64,000 nucleotides of DNA from Arenibacterium halophilum (GCF_005938225.1 NZ_VCPC01000002.1:372001-436000); one strand, 5' to 3'. Shown: positions 1 through 9,484, numbered from the stretch's first letter. Made by a program: numbers and translations. Notes: generated by a model not told the origin, from the letters alone.

Positions 1-1
1 C

Positions 2-70
2 GGGTCGGCGCTGATCCTGCTGTCGGGGTTGTTCATCATGTGGCGGGGCAAACAGGTGCGACCCAACTGA
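2..70 (+). CDS. DMT/EamA-family transporter, C-terminal fragment
   Basis: Only the last 22 codons are in the window. They read as a hydrophobic helix with the pattern G-(A)LILLSGLFIMW followed by a short basic tail ending RPN, which is how the tenth transmembrane helix and cytoplasmic tail of EamA/DMT-superfamily exporters usually look. The gene enters from the left edge. Substrate cannot be inferred. Family assignment rests on this short end alone and on similarity to the two complete DMT genes in the window. Confidence 0.5.
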   Translation, partial: GSALILLSGLFIMWRGKQVRPN

Positions 71-73
71 AAC

Positions 74-114
74 GCCTTGCGCCGGACCGTTGTATGAACG
101 ACCCGGCGCAAGGC
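74..114. terminator. Convergent hairpin terminator
   Basis: A perfect 12-bp inverted repeat (74-85 with 103-114, arms GCCTTGCGCCGG and CCGGCGCAAGGC) lies between the stop of the plus-strand DMT fragment at 70 and the stop of the minus-strand gene at 131. It is followed on the plus strand by ATTGTTT. The position suggests a shared terminator for both converging genes. Confidence 0.7.
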
Positions 115-130
115 ATTGTTTCAGCGGCGT

Positions 131-2377
131 TTACCCGGCGGCGCGGCGGTCCGGGCGGAACCCGATATCGCTGCTGGCGGTAAAGCGGCCGCCGCTGGTT
201 TTCTCGATCTTGCCATCGCGCAGCAGCTGCCCGAAAGACCGCAATCCGTCTTCGCGCTTGAACTCCTGGCCTTCCATCTGGCGGACCTTGTTCATCAGCT
301 GCGGGCGTGAAAACTGGTTACGCCCTTCTACGAACGACATATAGGCCGCCGCCGCTTCCAGCAGCTCGGACAGGTCCGAGGCGCCCATCCGGTCGGCGAA
401 TTCGGCGAAGCCGCCCGATTTGGCATCGGCGATGATGTCTTCGTCTTCTGACGCTACACGGCGCGGACGCACCGGGCCGCGATCCTTGGCGATGGTGTCC
501 AGATCGATGCGCTGCTCGGCCACCAGTTTCAGCGGTGCGGGTCGCGTGCCCGCGGGGCGATCCGGGCGCTGGCCCGACCCCGACACGGGGCGACGCGGGC
601 GCACCACGCTGGCCAGATCGTCGCGATAGGCGCCATCCTCTGCATCGTCCTGCGTCGGGCGCCCGGCGGCGCGATCGGCGGCGGCAACGGCAGCAGCGGC
701 GCGCAACTGGGTATAGGTCGCGCGGTTGGTCGAGGATTGTTCATCCTCCATCTTTTCTTCTGCCGCTGCCATCAGGCGCGACAGGTCATCCTCGGACTTG
801 GCCGGTGTCGTGTCCTGACGCAGGCGGTGCGGCGTCGGCTGATGCACGGCTGCATGGTCTTCCTCGGGGGCTTCCGCATCGGCCATGTCCGGTTCAGCCT
901 CGGCCACATCCGGTTCTGCAGCGGCGAATTGCGCCTGAACGGCCGCCAGCTCGCGCATCAGGTCAGCTTCGTCTTCGCCCGAGAGGGTCGAGGCGGACAG
1001 TTCTTCGGCGTCGCCATCCTCGTCTTCGTCGTCATCAAGCGCAAACAGCGATGTGTCGATGTCATCCTCGGGAAGATCATCTTCTGACACGACCTCTGCT
1101 ATTGCCGCGTCAGACCCGTCGACGTCGTCGGTCAGTTCTTCGATCTCGCCTGCGGCCAGCGCGGCGTTCAGCTCGCTCCGCGACATGCGCAGAACACGCG
1201 GCGCGTCGTCGTCCGAATCGAGCAGGTTGACGATCTCGTCTTCTTCCTTGTCGGTCTCTTCGGCATCTTCTTCGGGGGCGTCAGCGGCCATCACAGCGGC
1301 CATCGGATCAAGGCCAAAGGCTTCCGGGGCGTCCGGATCGTCGAACAGCCCGTCGTCGTCGCCCCGGTCTTCTGCCTCTGCCACCGCTTCGTCGGCGTCG
1401 GTTGCATCTGCATCCAGTTCGGGCGTGTCGGCCAGATCCGCTGTCCCAAAGGCGTCTTCGGGATTTTCTTCCTCGACCAGATCGGCGTCGGGCGTGGTCT
1501 CTGCATCGTCTTCGCCGGTTTCTGCCGATGCATCGGACGCCACCGCATCAGGCGTCGGGTCATCCCGCACCTGCGTCAGAACCGACAGCGCGATAACCGA
1601 GTCATCCTCAGGGTCATAGTGTTCGTCATAACCATGCAGGTCTTGGCCGGTCGACAGGTCGGACAGATCGACATCGTCGGGCACGGCCTTGTCTTGCTTG
1701 ATGCTTGCCGCGTCGATCCGGGCCAACGCCTGGCCGATTTCATCCGGGGCGGCAGGCTGCGGAGCGGCGGCTTCGGCTTCTGCCACGTCATCAATCGCAA
1801 GCGCCTCGGACAGATCGCTGACCGTACCGACAAGCAGATCGGTCCCGTAATCGTCCTCTGTCTCTTGTGCGGGCTGCGGCTCGGCCCGCGACACCACGGC
1901 GCGGATACGCTGAAGTTTCGCGGCAATGCTGTCGGGTTCCGGGGCAGGCTGGGGGGCCACCTCTTCGGCTTCGGCAACGGGCATCGCGGCAGGTGCGGCC
2001 ACGGTCGGCTCGGGCATCGCCTTGGGCGTGGGGGCGGGCGTCGGCGTTGGCGCGGTTGGCACCGGAGCATAACTGGTGTGCGAGGGAGACTCGGCCGGTG
2101 CCGCAGGTGCAGTACCGTGATAATCGCTTGCCCGCAGGACAATGCCCGTGTCATCGCGGCGCGCTTCGACCTGGCGCGAAATCTCGCGCTGGGCGATATG
2201 GGCCAGCATCTCGGCGTCGATCTGCGGAGGCTCCGCACCGAAGAAACGGTCATCTGCGGCCAGATCGCGGAAGTATTCGGCGATCACCTTCATCGTTCCG
2301 AACGCATCCTCGAAGCCTTCCAAGGTGCAGGAAAACGTGCCGTAGGAAACGGTAAGGATCTTGTTGTTGTTAACCAT
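131..2377 (-). CDS. Long acidic protein of unknown function
   Basis: A 748-residue protein with three parts. Residues 1 to about 85 are an ordered N-terminal region (starts MVNNNKILTVSYGTFSC). A roughly 550-residue middle is extremely rich in Asp, Glu, Ala and Pro and is probably disordered. About 90 residues at the C-terminus (pattern FSRPQLMNKVRQMEG, then LRDGKIEKTSGGRF) look like a small winged-helix-type fold. The start was placed at this Met rather than the upstream in-frame Met at 2410 because GAGGA lies about 9 bases before it. No signal peptide or membrane segment is visible. Homologues in Rhodobacteraceae are, as I recall, mostly uncharacterised and sometimes labelled CheA, which this sequence does not support. 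It is divergent from the thiamine pyrophosphokinase gene. Confidence 0.85.
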   Translation of the reverse strand: MVNNNKILTVSYGTFSCTLEGFEDAFGTMKVIAEYFRDLAADDRFFGAEPPQIDAEMLAHIAQREISRQVEARRDDTGIVLRASDYHGTAPAAPAESPSHTSYAPVPTAPTPTPAPTPKAMPEPTVAAPAAMPVAEAEEVAPQPAPEPDSIAAKLQRIRAVVSRAEPQPAQETEDDYGTDLLVGTVSDLSEALAIDDVAEAEAAAPQPAAPDEIGQALARIDAASIKQDKAVPDDVDLSDLSTGQDLHGYDEHYDPEDDSVIALSVLTQVRDDPTPDAVASDASAETGEDDAETTPDADLVEEENPEDAFGTADLADTPELDADATDADEAVAEAEDRGDDDGLFDDPDAPEAFGLDPMAAVMAADAPEEDAEETDKEEDEIVNLLDSDDDAPRVLRMSRSELNAALAAGEIEELTDDVDGSDAAIAEVVSEDDLPEDDIDTSLFALDDDEDEDGDAEELSASTLSGEDEADLMRELAAVQAQFAAAEPDVAEAEPDMADAEAPEEDHAAVHQPTPHRLRQDTTPAKSEDDLSRLMAAAEEKMEDEQSSTNRATYTQLRAAAAVAAADRAAGRPTQDDAEDGAYRDDLASVVRPRRPVSGSGQRPDRPAGTRPAPLKLVAEQRIDLDTIAKDRGPVRPRRVASEDEDIIADAKSGGFAEFADRMGASDLSELLEAAAAYMSFVEGRNQFSRPQLMNKVRQMEGQEFKREDGLRSFGQLLRDGKIEKTSGGRFTASSDIGFRPDRRAAG

Positions 2378-2519
2378 CCGATGCGCGTCCTCTGCTTGTC
2401 GATACGCCAAAGGTTACCCCTATCAGCACGTCAAAAGCGGCCCGAATCTGTGAAACTGAACGTATCATTTCGTGGCGAGATTGTGATGACTTTCCAAAAA
2501 TGCCATTAAATTCGGCGAG

Positions 2520-3200
2520 ATGAACAAAATACTTAATGATTTTCCGGCGATAACGGTTGTTGGTGGCGGGGCCATCGGCGCAACCGATCTGTCCGAGGCG
2601 CTGGTCCTTGCTCCGTCGATCGTTGCGGCCGACGGCGGCGCGGCCGTGGTTCTGGCTGCAGGACGCCTGCCGGATATGGTGATCGGCGATTTCGATTCGC
2701 TTGACGCCACGGACCGCGCGCGCATTCCACCAGACCGGATGCATCATGTCGGCGAACAGGACAGCACCGACTTTGAAAAGGTGCTGACACGGCTTCAGGC
2801 CGATCTGATCGTGGGAATCGGGTTTCTTGGCAAACGGTTGGATCATCAGCTTGCAGCGCTGAACGCCTTGGCGCGGCTGCACCATCTTCCCTGCGTTCTG
2901 CTTGGTGCGCATGAGGTAGCCTTTCATCTTCCATCCCGGATTACCCTGAACCTAGAGCGAAACGACGTGGTGTCGCTGTTTCCGCTGGCCCCGGTGACGG
3001 GGCGCTCGGCTGGTTTGGAGTGGCCCATCGACGGGCTGGCCTTTGCGCCTGGCGCGCGCATCGGCACGTCAAACCGCGCGACGGGGCCTGTCGAGATTTG
3101 CATGGACGCCCCGGGCATGATCGCGCTTGTTCCAAGGGCGCGGCTGGCAAATGTCGCCGAGACGCTCAGATCTCGGGCGGGTGCGGCTGACCGGCGATAA
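2520..3200 (+). CDS. thiN: Thiamine pyrophosphokinase
   Basis: 226 residues. It transfers pyrophosphate from ATP to thiamine to make thiamine diphosphate in the cytoplasm. The family patterns are present: an N-terminal VGGGAIG strand-loop, ADGGA near residue 40, GDFDSL near residue 58, and a DSTDFEK motif followed by GIGFLGKRLDHQL, where acidic residues bind Mg-ATP. The C-terminal half carries the beta-sandwich thiamine-binding region (GRSAGLEWPI; GTSNRA). Start is preceded by GGCGAG. Its 3' end overlaps the end of the opposite-strand DMT gene by 35 bp. No TPP riboswitch was recognised upstream. Confidence 0.93.
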   Translation: MNKILNDFPAITVVGGGAIGATDLSEALVLAPSIVAADGGAAVVLAAGRLPDMVIGDFDSLDATDRARIPPDRMHHVGEQDSTDFEKVLTRLQADLIVGIGFLGKRLDHQLAALNALARLHHLPCVLLGAHEVAFHLPSRITLNLERNDVVSLFPLAPVTGRSAGLEWPIDGLAFAPGARIGTSNRATGPVEICMDAPGMIALVPRARLANVAETLRSRAGAADRR

Positions 3201-4104
3201 CTTCGGCATCCGACTGGCGGGCCATCCGGTGTTCCCGCAGGATCACGTAAAGCCCAGAGGCCATCGTCACCAGAATACCGATCGCGGCCAGTTGATCGGG
3301 GAAATCGCGAAAGATCAGCCAGCCAAAGGCCGTGGCGACAGGGATCTCGAGATATTGCATCGGCGCCAACGTGGCCGAGGGCGCAAAGCGCAGCGACCAT
3401 GTCATGAGCAGGTGCGCGCAGGTGCCAAGAATGCCGATGGCGGCCAACAGCCACCATGTATCGGAAATGTCGAAGGTAACCGACAGGGCAGGGATACCGG
3501 CCTGATGTCCCCAGAGCAGCGCGGGAAACAGAATTGCACTGGCGATCACGCCGCTGACGGCCTGCAAGGCGATAGGGTCGGTTTCCTTGGCAATCCGGCG
3601 TGTGACCAGCATGAACAGCGCAAAGGTCACCGCGACGGCAAGCGGCCAAAGCGCGGGCCAGCCGACCTCGGCGAAACTGGGCTGGATCACCAGAAGCGTG
3701 CCGATGAATCCGACCACGCAGGCGCCAAGCCGCCGCACGCCGACTTCTTCGCCCAGTACGAATTTTCCCAGCAACAGCATCAGGAAAGGCATGACAAAGG
3801 CGATGGCGATGGCATCGGCAAGCGGCAGGTGCACCAGCGCGGTGAACATCGCGCCAATGCCTGCAATGTGCAACAGCGTGCGAAGCACGATCAGCCACAG
3901 AACGTGGCCCGAGGCCCGCCAGGGCCGCGCGGTCATCCAGACCAGCGGGAGCAACAAGAGCGCCTGTATCGCAAACCGCACGAACAGCAATTGCCCAAGC
4001 GGGATTTGCGGGCCCAGCAGCTTTGCAATGGAATCGCCAAGCGGCGCCAGTACGCAGAACCCAAGCATGAGGATGATGCCCAATGCGGGCCTGTCCTGTG
4101 TCAT
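3166..4104 (-). CDS. DMT/EamA-family transporter
   Basis: 312 residues with about ten hydrophobic helices arranged as two EamA repeats, each about 140 residues long. Features include an N-terminal helix with GDSIAKLLG and a glycine/proline-rich helix near GVRRLGACVVGFIGTLLV at the end of repeat one. It is an inner-membrane drug/metabolite-type permease, probably an exporter; substrate unknown. The last 35 bp overlap the end of thiN on the other strand, so the two messages are complementary at their 3' ends. Upstream lies the composite repeat at 4193-4316. Confidence 0.88.
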   Translation of the reverse strand: MTQDRPALGIILMLGFCVLAPLGDSIAKLLGPQIPLGQLLFVRFAIQALLLLPLVWMTARPWRASGHVLWLIVLRTLLHIAGIGAMFTALVHLPLADAIAIAFVMPFLMLLLGKFVLGEEVGVRRLGACVVGFIGTLLVIQPSFAEVGWPALWPLAVAVTFALFMLVTRRIAKETDPIALQAVSGVIASAILFPALLWGHQAGIPALSVTFDISDTWWLLAAIGILGTCAHLLMTWSLRFAPSATLAPMQYLEIPVATAFGWLIFRDFPDQLAAIGILVTMASGLYVILREHRMARQSDAEVIAGQPHPPEI

Positions 4105-4192
4105 GCGCGGACACTAGGAACGAACGGCGCTGGCGGCAAGCCGGGAAAGGCGGGCTGTCGCGAGCGCCGGGAGGCGGCAACGATACAAGTGG

Positions 4193-4316
4193 GGGGGCTC
4201 TGCCCCCATCCCTTCGGGACTCCCCCGGAGTATTTCGGGAATAATGAAGTGGGAGCGAACCCCCTGCTTCTTTGGGCGATAAATATCCCCGCCGGAGGCA
4301 TCGCGCGTCAGCGCGA
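4193..4316 (-). repeat. Composite gene-end repeat, copy 1
   Basis: Two related hairpin modules face each other. Read on the plus strand, the left (A) module starts with the hairpin GGGGGC-TCT-GCCCCC (4193-4207), then a second small hairpin, then the core GAGTATTT..GGAATAATGAAG (4228-4249). The right (B) module (4267-4316) is a reverse-oriented core, CTTCTTTGGGC..AAATATCCCC, then GCCGGAGGC, then a hairpin TCGCGC-GTCA-GCGCGA (4301-4316). Module B begins 10 bp after the sdaA stop codon on the minus strand, so the order in the sense of transcription is gene, B, A. The same order follows argF at 19930-20063. Likely 3'-end processing or termination; origin unknown. Confidence 0.8.
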
Positions 4317-4326
4317 ACAACTTGCT

Positions 4327-5700
4327 TCAGCAGTTCGGGACGTTGACGGCGAGGCCGCCGAGCGAGGTTTCCTTGTATTTCTCGCTCATGTCCGCGCCGG
4401 TCTGGCGCATGGTTTCGATGCAGGCGTCCAGCGGAACAAGATGGGTGCCATCGCCCCGCAAGGCGAGGCTGGCGGCGCTGACGGCCTTGATGGCGCCCAG
4501 CCCATTGCGTTCGATGCAGGGCACCTGCACCAGTCCCTTGACCGGATCGCAGGTCATGCCGAGGTGATGTTCCAGCGCGATTTCGGCCGCGTTTTCGACC
4601 TGTTCCGGCGTGCCGCCCATCACGGCGCAAAGCCCTGCGGCAGCCATGGCCGAGGCGCTGCCGACTTCGGCCTGGCACCCGGCTTCGGCGCCGCTGATCG
4701 AGGCATTGTATTTGACGAGACCGCCGATGGCCGCCGCCGTCAGCAGGAAATCCTCGACCTTTGTGGCGCTTGCGCCGGGCACGTGATCGAGCCAATAGCG
4801 GATCACGGCAGGCACCACGCCGGCGGCGCCATTGGTGGGGGCGGTGACGACCTGGCCTCCGGCGGCGTTTTCCTCGTTCACCGCCATGGCGTAGGCACTC
4901 ATCCAGTCGTTGATCGTATGCGGGGGGGTGATATTCAAGCCGCGTTCGGCCAGAAGCGCATCATGAATCGCCTTGGCGCGGCGCCGCACGTTGAGACCAC
5001 CGGGCAGAGTGCCATCGGTGGTCAGGCCCCGGTCGATGCAGTCGTTCATCACCTGCCAGATGCGCGCCGAACCGCGGGCGAGATTGGTGGCTCCGTCGCG
5101 CGAGATTTCGTTGGCGCGTTTCATCGCGGCGATGGACTTGCCGGATTCTGCCGACATCTCAAGCATTTCGGCCGCGCTTTTGAAGGGGAAGGGGACGGGG
5201 GCGCCTTCGTCGGTGTCTTTTCCGGCGGCAAGCTCTTCCTCGGTCATTACAAAGCCGCCGCCGACCGAATAATAGACCTGTTGCAGCAGCACGTCGCCCT
5301 GGGCATCGGTGGCCATCAGGATCATCCCGTTGGCGTGGCCGGTCAGGGGCGTGTCATAGTCGAACAGCAGATCGCGGGTGGGATCGAAGTGCAGATCGCC
5401 AAGGCCCTCGGGTGACAGGGTTTTTGTTTCGCGGTTCTGTGCCAAGACGTCTTCGGCGCGGTCTGCGTCGTAGGTTTCGGGCTGAAACCCGGCCAGGCCC
5501 AGGATGGTTGCGCGGTCGGTCGCGTGGCCGACACCCGTGAAGGCAAGGCTGCCGTGCAGCGAAGCGCGCAGACCGGCGACATGGAAGGGCGCGGCGCGCA
5601 CCCGGTCAAGAAACCGTGCGGCGGCCACCATTGGCCCCATGGTGTGCGAGGAGGAGGGGCCGATGCCCACCTTGAACATATCGAAAACAGAAAGGAACAT
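4327..5700 (-). CDS. sdaA: L-serine ammonia-lyase (type 2, iron-sulfur)
   Basis: 457 residues, the single-chain form with a beta domain followed by an alpha domain. It converts L-serine to pyruvate and ammonia. The N-terminus has the family pattern [13 protein letters not shown]. The C-terminal half carries the [4Fe-4S] cysteines in [19 protein letters not shown] and VPCIERN. The last residue is cysteine (ends NVPNC); in characterised type 2 enzymes a C-terminal cysteine tail enters the active site and ligates the cluster, and that arrangement appears kept here. Serine is also the substrate of glyA at 37283, so the two enzymes draw on one pool. Downstream is the composite repeat. Confidence 0.96.
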   Translation of the reverse strand: MFLSVFDMFKVGIGPSSSHTMGPMVAAARFLDRVRAAPFHVAGLRASLHGSLAFTGVGHATDRATILGLAGFQPETYDADRAEDVLAQNRETKTLSPEGLGDLHFDPTRDLLFDYDTPLTGHANGMILMATDAQGDVLLQQVYYSVGGGFVMTEEELAAGKDTDEGAPVPFPFKSAAEMLEMSAESGKSIAAMKRANEISRDGATNLARGSARIWQVMNDCIDRGLTTDGTLPGGLNVRRRAKAIHDALLAERGLNITPPHTINDWMSAYAMAVNEENAAGGQVVTAPTNGAAGVVPAVIRYWLDHVPGASATKVEDFLLTAAAIGGLVKYNASISGAEAGCQAEVGSASAMAAAGLCAVMGGTPEQVENAAEIALEHHLGMTCDPVKGLVQVPCIERNGLGAIKAVSAASLALRGDGTHLVPLDACIETMRQTGADMSEKYKETSLGGLAVNVPNC

Positions 5701-5849
5701 GGCTGGGTGGCGTCCTGTTCGGGGTGGGCTTTGCCTAGCAGATAGCCGGTTGTCTGTCTGCCGCTGTGGTCAAAGGCGACATGTTTTGCACGAAAACTGA
5801 AGTGTCTGCGCGAATCCTTGGGCTCTGGGGCTGAAACGGAGGCCTGATT

Positions 5850-5871
5850 GAGTATTTGTGGAATAATGAAG
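5850..5871. repeat. Core-only copy of the dispersed repeat
   Basis: The 298-bp divergent gap between sdaA and rpiA contains one copy of the repeat core, GAGTATTTGTGGAATAATGAAG in two parts (GAGTATTT then GGAATAATGAAG), differing from the 4228 copy by two bases. No GGGGGC hairpin is attached. Because it lies between two gene starts, this copy cannot be serving as an ordinary terminator for either gene. Nothing else was recognised in the gap. Confidence 0.65.
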
Positions 5872-5998
5872 CAGGGCGCGTGCGATGGGCGCAGCGTGAC
5901 ATAACGCCCCGCATTGGCGGCCCGGGAGGGGCAAATCGGCTCTCGCCCCCTGGGGATGCTTCGCCTATAACCCCGCAAAACCATCGGGAGTCACTGAC

Positions 5999-6787
5999 AT
6001 GACCGGAGAATTGTCGCCCATCGACAAGGCCAAGTTCGTGGCCGCCAGACGTGCGGCCGATTTCGTCGAGGACGGGATGCGCGTGGGGCTTGGCACCGGA
6101 TCGACCGCGGCCTGGCTGGTACGCTGCCTTGGCGAGATGGTGCGCGACAACGGGTTGCGCATCAAGGGCGTGCCGACATCGACCCGGACGGCCGAGCTGG
6201 CGCGCGAAGTGGGGATCGAGGTGATCACGCTGGACGAGGCGCGCTGGCTGGATGTGACGATTGACGGGGCCGACGAATTCGACGGGCAGCTGAACCTGAT
6301 CAAGGGCGGCGGCGGCGCGCTGTTGCAGGAGAAGATCGTGGCGACCGCGTCGGACCAGATGATCGTGATTGCCGATGCGGGCAAGGAGGTCGAGACTCTG
6401 GGGGCCTTTCCGCTGCCGGTCGAGGTGGTGCCCTTTGGCTGGAAGACCACGCAGGCGCTGATCGAGGAAACGTTGATTTCCATGGACGTGCTGGGGCGCA
6501 GCTCGACCCTGCGGATGAACGGGTCGCAGCCGTTCATCACGGACGAGGGCAACCATATCCTTGACCTGCATCTGAACCGGATCGGCAATCCGCGTCAGCT
6601 GGCGCTGGTGTTGAACCAGATGCCGGGGGTCGTTGAAAACGGGCTTTTCATAGATATCTGTGACGTTGTGGTGCTGGGCTTTGGCGATGGCCGCGTCGAG
6701 CTGCGCGATATCAACGAAGGCACGGTGCAGCACGACAAGATGGATTTTGTCGAGGGCGACAACCTGTTCGGCGATCTGGCGGACTAG
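5999..6787 (+). CDS. rpiA: Ribose-5-phosphate isomerase A
   Basis: 262 residues; interconverts ribose 5-phosphate and ribulose 5-phosphate in the pentose phosphate pathway. The phosphate-binding GLGTGSTA (residues 30-37), the DGADE motif (89-93) and KGGGGALLQEK (102-112, with the catalytic Glu at 111) are all present. Length is slightly above the usual 220-235. It lies 75 bp upstream of gor on the same strand and the pair may be co-transcribed, linking NADPH-producing carbon flux with glutathione reduction. Confidence 0.97.
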   Translation: MTGELSPIDKAKFVAARRAADFVEDGMRVGLGTGSTAAWLVRCLGEMVRDNGLRIKGVPTSTRTAELAREVGIEVITLDEARWLDVTIDGADEFDGQLNLIKGGGGALLQEKIVATASDQMIVIADAGKEVETLGAFPLPVEVVPFGWKTTQALIEETLISMDVLGRSSTLRMNGSQPFITDEGNHILDLHLNRIGNPRQLALVLNQMPGVVENGLFIDICDVVVLGFGDGRVELRDINEGTVQHDKMDFVEGDNLFGDLAD

Positions 6788-6862
6788 GGCCATAGGCCGG
6801 ATTTTCGAAGGGGCGGCCATTTGGTGGGCCCCTTTGACCTTGTGACCAGGAAAGAAGACGCG

Positions 6863-8221
6863 ATGACATTCGACTATGACCTCTTCGTGATTGGCGGCGG
6901 TTCGGGCGGCGTGCGCGCCGCGCGGGTTGCGGCGGGTGACACCGGGGCGCGCGTGGCGCTGGCGGAAGAGGATCGCTATGGCGGGACCTGCGTGATCCGA
7001 GGGTGCGTGCCGAAAAAACTGATGGTGTTCGCGTCGGGTTATGGCCGCATGGCGGAAGAGGCGCGCAGCTATGGCTGGGACATGCAGGCCGTCGGCTTCG
7101 ACTGGCTGGCGTTTCGCGGCAAGCTGCATGCCGAACTGGACCGGCTGGAAGGCATTTATCGTCGCTTGCTGGCGAATGCGGGTGTTGAAACCTTTGACGC
7201 GCGCGCCGTGGTCAAGGATGCCCATACGGTGCAGCTGTCCACCGGCGAGGTGAAGACGGCCAAGCATATCCTTATCGCGGTGGGTGGCTGGCCGACGCTG
7301 GCCGAGATTCCGGGGGCCGAGCTGGCGATCACCTCGAACGAGATTTTTCATCTGGATGCTTTGCCGAAATCGATGCTGATCGTGGGCGGAGGGTTCATTG
7401 CCTGCGAATTCGCGGGCGTAATGGCGCGGCTGGGCGTCCAGGTGACACAGTTCTACCGGGGCGAGCAGATCCTGCGCGGGTTCGATGACGAGGCGCGCGA
7501 AATGGTGGCGCAATCGCTGCGCGATCAGGGGGTGACGCTGCTGACCGGGATCAATGTCGCCGCGATGCGGCGTGATGGCGAGGGCATTCAGGTCGATGAC
7601 ACTGAAGGGAAAATCCACCATTTCGACAAGGTGATGTTTGCCACAGGCCGGTCGCCCAATACCGCCGGGCTGGGGCTGGAAGAGGTGGGTGTCAAGTTGG
7701 CGAAGAACGGCGCGATCGAGGTTGACGCCTATAGCCAGACGGCGATCCCGTCTATCTATGCCATCGGCGATGTGACCGACCGGGTGAACCTGACGCCGGT
7801 TGCGATCCGCGAAGGCATGGCGTTTGTGGAAACCGTGTTCAAGGGCAACCCCACGCCGGTCGACCATGATCTGATCCCAAGCGCAGTCTTCACTCAGCCT
7901 GAACTGGGCACCATTGGTCTGACCGAGGCCGAGGCAGCAAAGCAAGAACCGATCGAGGTGTACTCGACCAGTTTCCGGCCCATGCAAAGCAGCTTTGCCG
8001 GGGGCGAGGAAAAAGTGCTGATGAAGCTGGTTGTCAGCAAGGCAACGCGCCGTGTTCTGGGGTGCCATATCGTCGCGCCTGACGCGGGCGACATGATCCA
8101 GCTGGCGGGCATCGCGGTCAAAATGGGCGCGACAAAAGAGGATTTTGACCGGACCGTGGCGGTTCACCCCACCATGGCCGAAGAAATCGTGACGATGAAA
8201 GCACCTGTGCGGACAACTTGA
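6863..8221 (+). CDS. gor: Glutathione-disulfide reductase
   Basis: 452 residues; reduces glutathione disulfide with NADPH using FAD in the cytoplasm. Seen: FAD dinucleotide fold (GGGSGG, residues 11-16), redox pair C43/C48 in GGTCVIRGCVPKK, second Rossmann motif VGGGFIACEFAG, and the C-terminal HPTMAEE carrying the catalytic base His from the partner subunit. Between the cysteines it has VIRG rather than the VNVG of enteric enzymes, common in alphaproteobacteria. Start chosen at MTFDYD because AGGAAAG precedes it; an in-frame Met 14 codons upstream lacks a ribosome site. Confidence 0.95.
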   Translation: MTFDYDLFVIGGGSGGVRAARVAAGDTGARVALAEEDRYGGTCVIRGCVPKKLMVFASGYGRMAEEARSYGWDMQAVGFDWLAFRGKLHAELDRLEGIYRRLLANAGVETFDARAVVKDAHTVQLSTGEVKTAKHILIAVGGWPTLAEIPGAELAITSNEIFHLDALPKSMLIVGGGFIACEFAGVMARLGVQVTQFYRGEQILRGFDDEAREMVAQSLRDQGVTLLTGINVAAMRRDGEGIQVDDTEGKIHHFDKVMFATGRSPNTAGLGLEEVGVKLAKNGAIEVDAYSQTAIPSIYAIGDVTDRVNLTPVAIREGMAFVETVFKGNPTPVDHDLIPSAVFTQPELGTIGLTEAEAAKQEPIEVYSTSFRPMQSSFAGGEEKVLMKLVVSKATRRVLGCHIVAPDAGDMIQLAGIAVKMGATKEDFDRTVAVHPTMAEEIVTMKAPVRTT

Positions 8222-8305
8222 ATTTCGCAAGCGTTGCGCACAGTTTGATGCGAACTGCCGAAGCCGGGTTCTCCGGGACAGGTGGCAAGAGAGGGATAGG
8301 ATAGT

Positions 8306-9484
8306 ATGGCGGGCAACAGTGGCGGCCCCTGGGGGGGCGGAGGCTCTTCCGGCGGAGGCGGCAATCGCGGCAACAACGGTGGTAACGGTGGCGGAGATCG
8401 CAACGGTGGCGGCGGGCGCCGTCCTGAAGGCGGATCACAGATACCGGAAATCGACGACCTTGTGAAAAAGGGTCAGGAGCAGCTGCGGGTACTGATGGGC
8501 GGTCGTGGTGGCAACGGCTCTGGTGGTGGATCGCGCCGGGGCGGTGGCGGTCCGCTGTTCACGCGCGGCACCGTCGGCTTGGCCGTTGTGGCGGGCGTTG
8601 CGCTTTGGGCGCTGGCCAGCGTGTACACCGTGAAGCCCGAGGAAAAATCGGTAGAGCTGTTTCTGGGCCGTTATCATGCCACGGGAGAACCGGGCCTGAA
8701 CTTTGCGCCCTGGCCGCTCGTGACCTATGAGAAATTGGCAGTAACCCGCGAACAGACCGAAGATATCGGCACAGGCCAGCGCGGCAGCGATGCCGGGCTG
8801 ATGCTGACCGGCGATGAAAACGTGGTTGATATTGATTTCCAGGTCGTCTGGAACATCAACGATCCGGCGGAATTCCTGTTCAACCTGCGCGATCCGCGCC
8901 CGACGATCCGGGCTGTGTCGGAATCGGCCATGCGCGAAATCATCGCCCAGTCGAACCTTGCGCCGATCCTGAACCGCGACCGGGGCGTGATTGCCGACCA
9001 GCTGCACGACCTGATCCAGACCACGCTGGATGCCTATGACAGTGGCGTGAACATCATTCGTGTGAACTTTGACCGTGCCGATCCGCCGCAATCGGTGATC
9101 GACGCCTTCCGCGACGTGCAGGCGGCCGAGCAGGAGCGCGACCGCTCGCGCAACGTGGCCGATGCCTATGCCAACAAGGTGCTGGCAGAGGCGCGCGGCG
9201 AAGCGGCGCAGATCATGGAAGAGGCCGAGGGCTATCGCGCGCGCGTCGTGAACGAAGCGCAGGGTGAGGCCAGCCGTTTCAGCGCCGTGCTGGAGGAATA
9301 TAGCAAGGCACCCGAGGTCACCCGCAAACGCCTGTATCTGGAAACGATGGAACAGGTGCTGGGCGACATCGACAAAGTGATCCTTGATGATGACGTGGGC
9401 GGTGCAGGGCAGGGTGTTGTGCCCTACCTGCCGCTGAATGAACTGGGCCGCAACCGGTCGGGCAACACCGGGGGGACGAACTGA
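8306..9484 (+). CDS. hflK: FtsH protease modulator HflK
   Basis: 392 residues. The cytoplasmic N-terminus is rich in Gly and Asn (roughly residues 1-50 and 68-88). One transmembrane segment follows near 90-110 (VGLAVVAGVALWAL), then an SPFH/band-7 domain (EKSVELFLGRYH and onwards) and an Ala/Glu-rich coiled coil. With HflC it forms the large periplasmic cage that surrounds FtsH and tunes membrane-protein turnover. GGGATAGGATAGT precedes the start. It overlaps hflC by one base, indicating translational coupling. Confidence 0.95.
   Translation: MAGNSGGPWGGGGSSGGGGNRGNNGGNGGGDRNGGGGRRPEGGSQIPEIDDLVKKGQEQLRVLMGGRGGNGSGGGSRRGGGGPLFTRGTVGLAVVAGVALWALASVYTVKPEEKSVELFLGRYHATGEPGLNFAPWPLVTYEKLAVTREQTEDIGTGQRGSDAGLMLTGDENVVDIDFQVVWNINDPAEFLFNLRDPRPTIRAVSESAMREIIAQSNLAPILNRDRGVIADQLHDLIQTTLDAYDSGVNIIRVNFDRADPPQSVIDAFRDVQAAEQERDRSRNVADAYANKVLAEARGEAAQIMEEAEGYRARVVNEAQGEASRFSAVLEEYSKAPEVTRKRLYLETMEQVLGDIDKVILDDDVGGAGQGVVPYLPLNELGRNRSGNTGGTN

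Noticed and set aside
3127-5415. 762-codon open frame antisense to the DMT and sdaA genes
   Set aside because: Arg/Gly/His-rich translation with no family pattern; a typical shadow frame in high-GC DNA over two well-supported genes.
5735-8230. 831-codon minus-strand frame opposite rpiA and gor
   Set aside because: Low-complexity His/Arg/Gln-rich translation; rpiA and gor are fully supported by motifs on the other strand.
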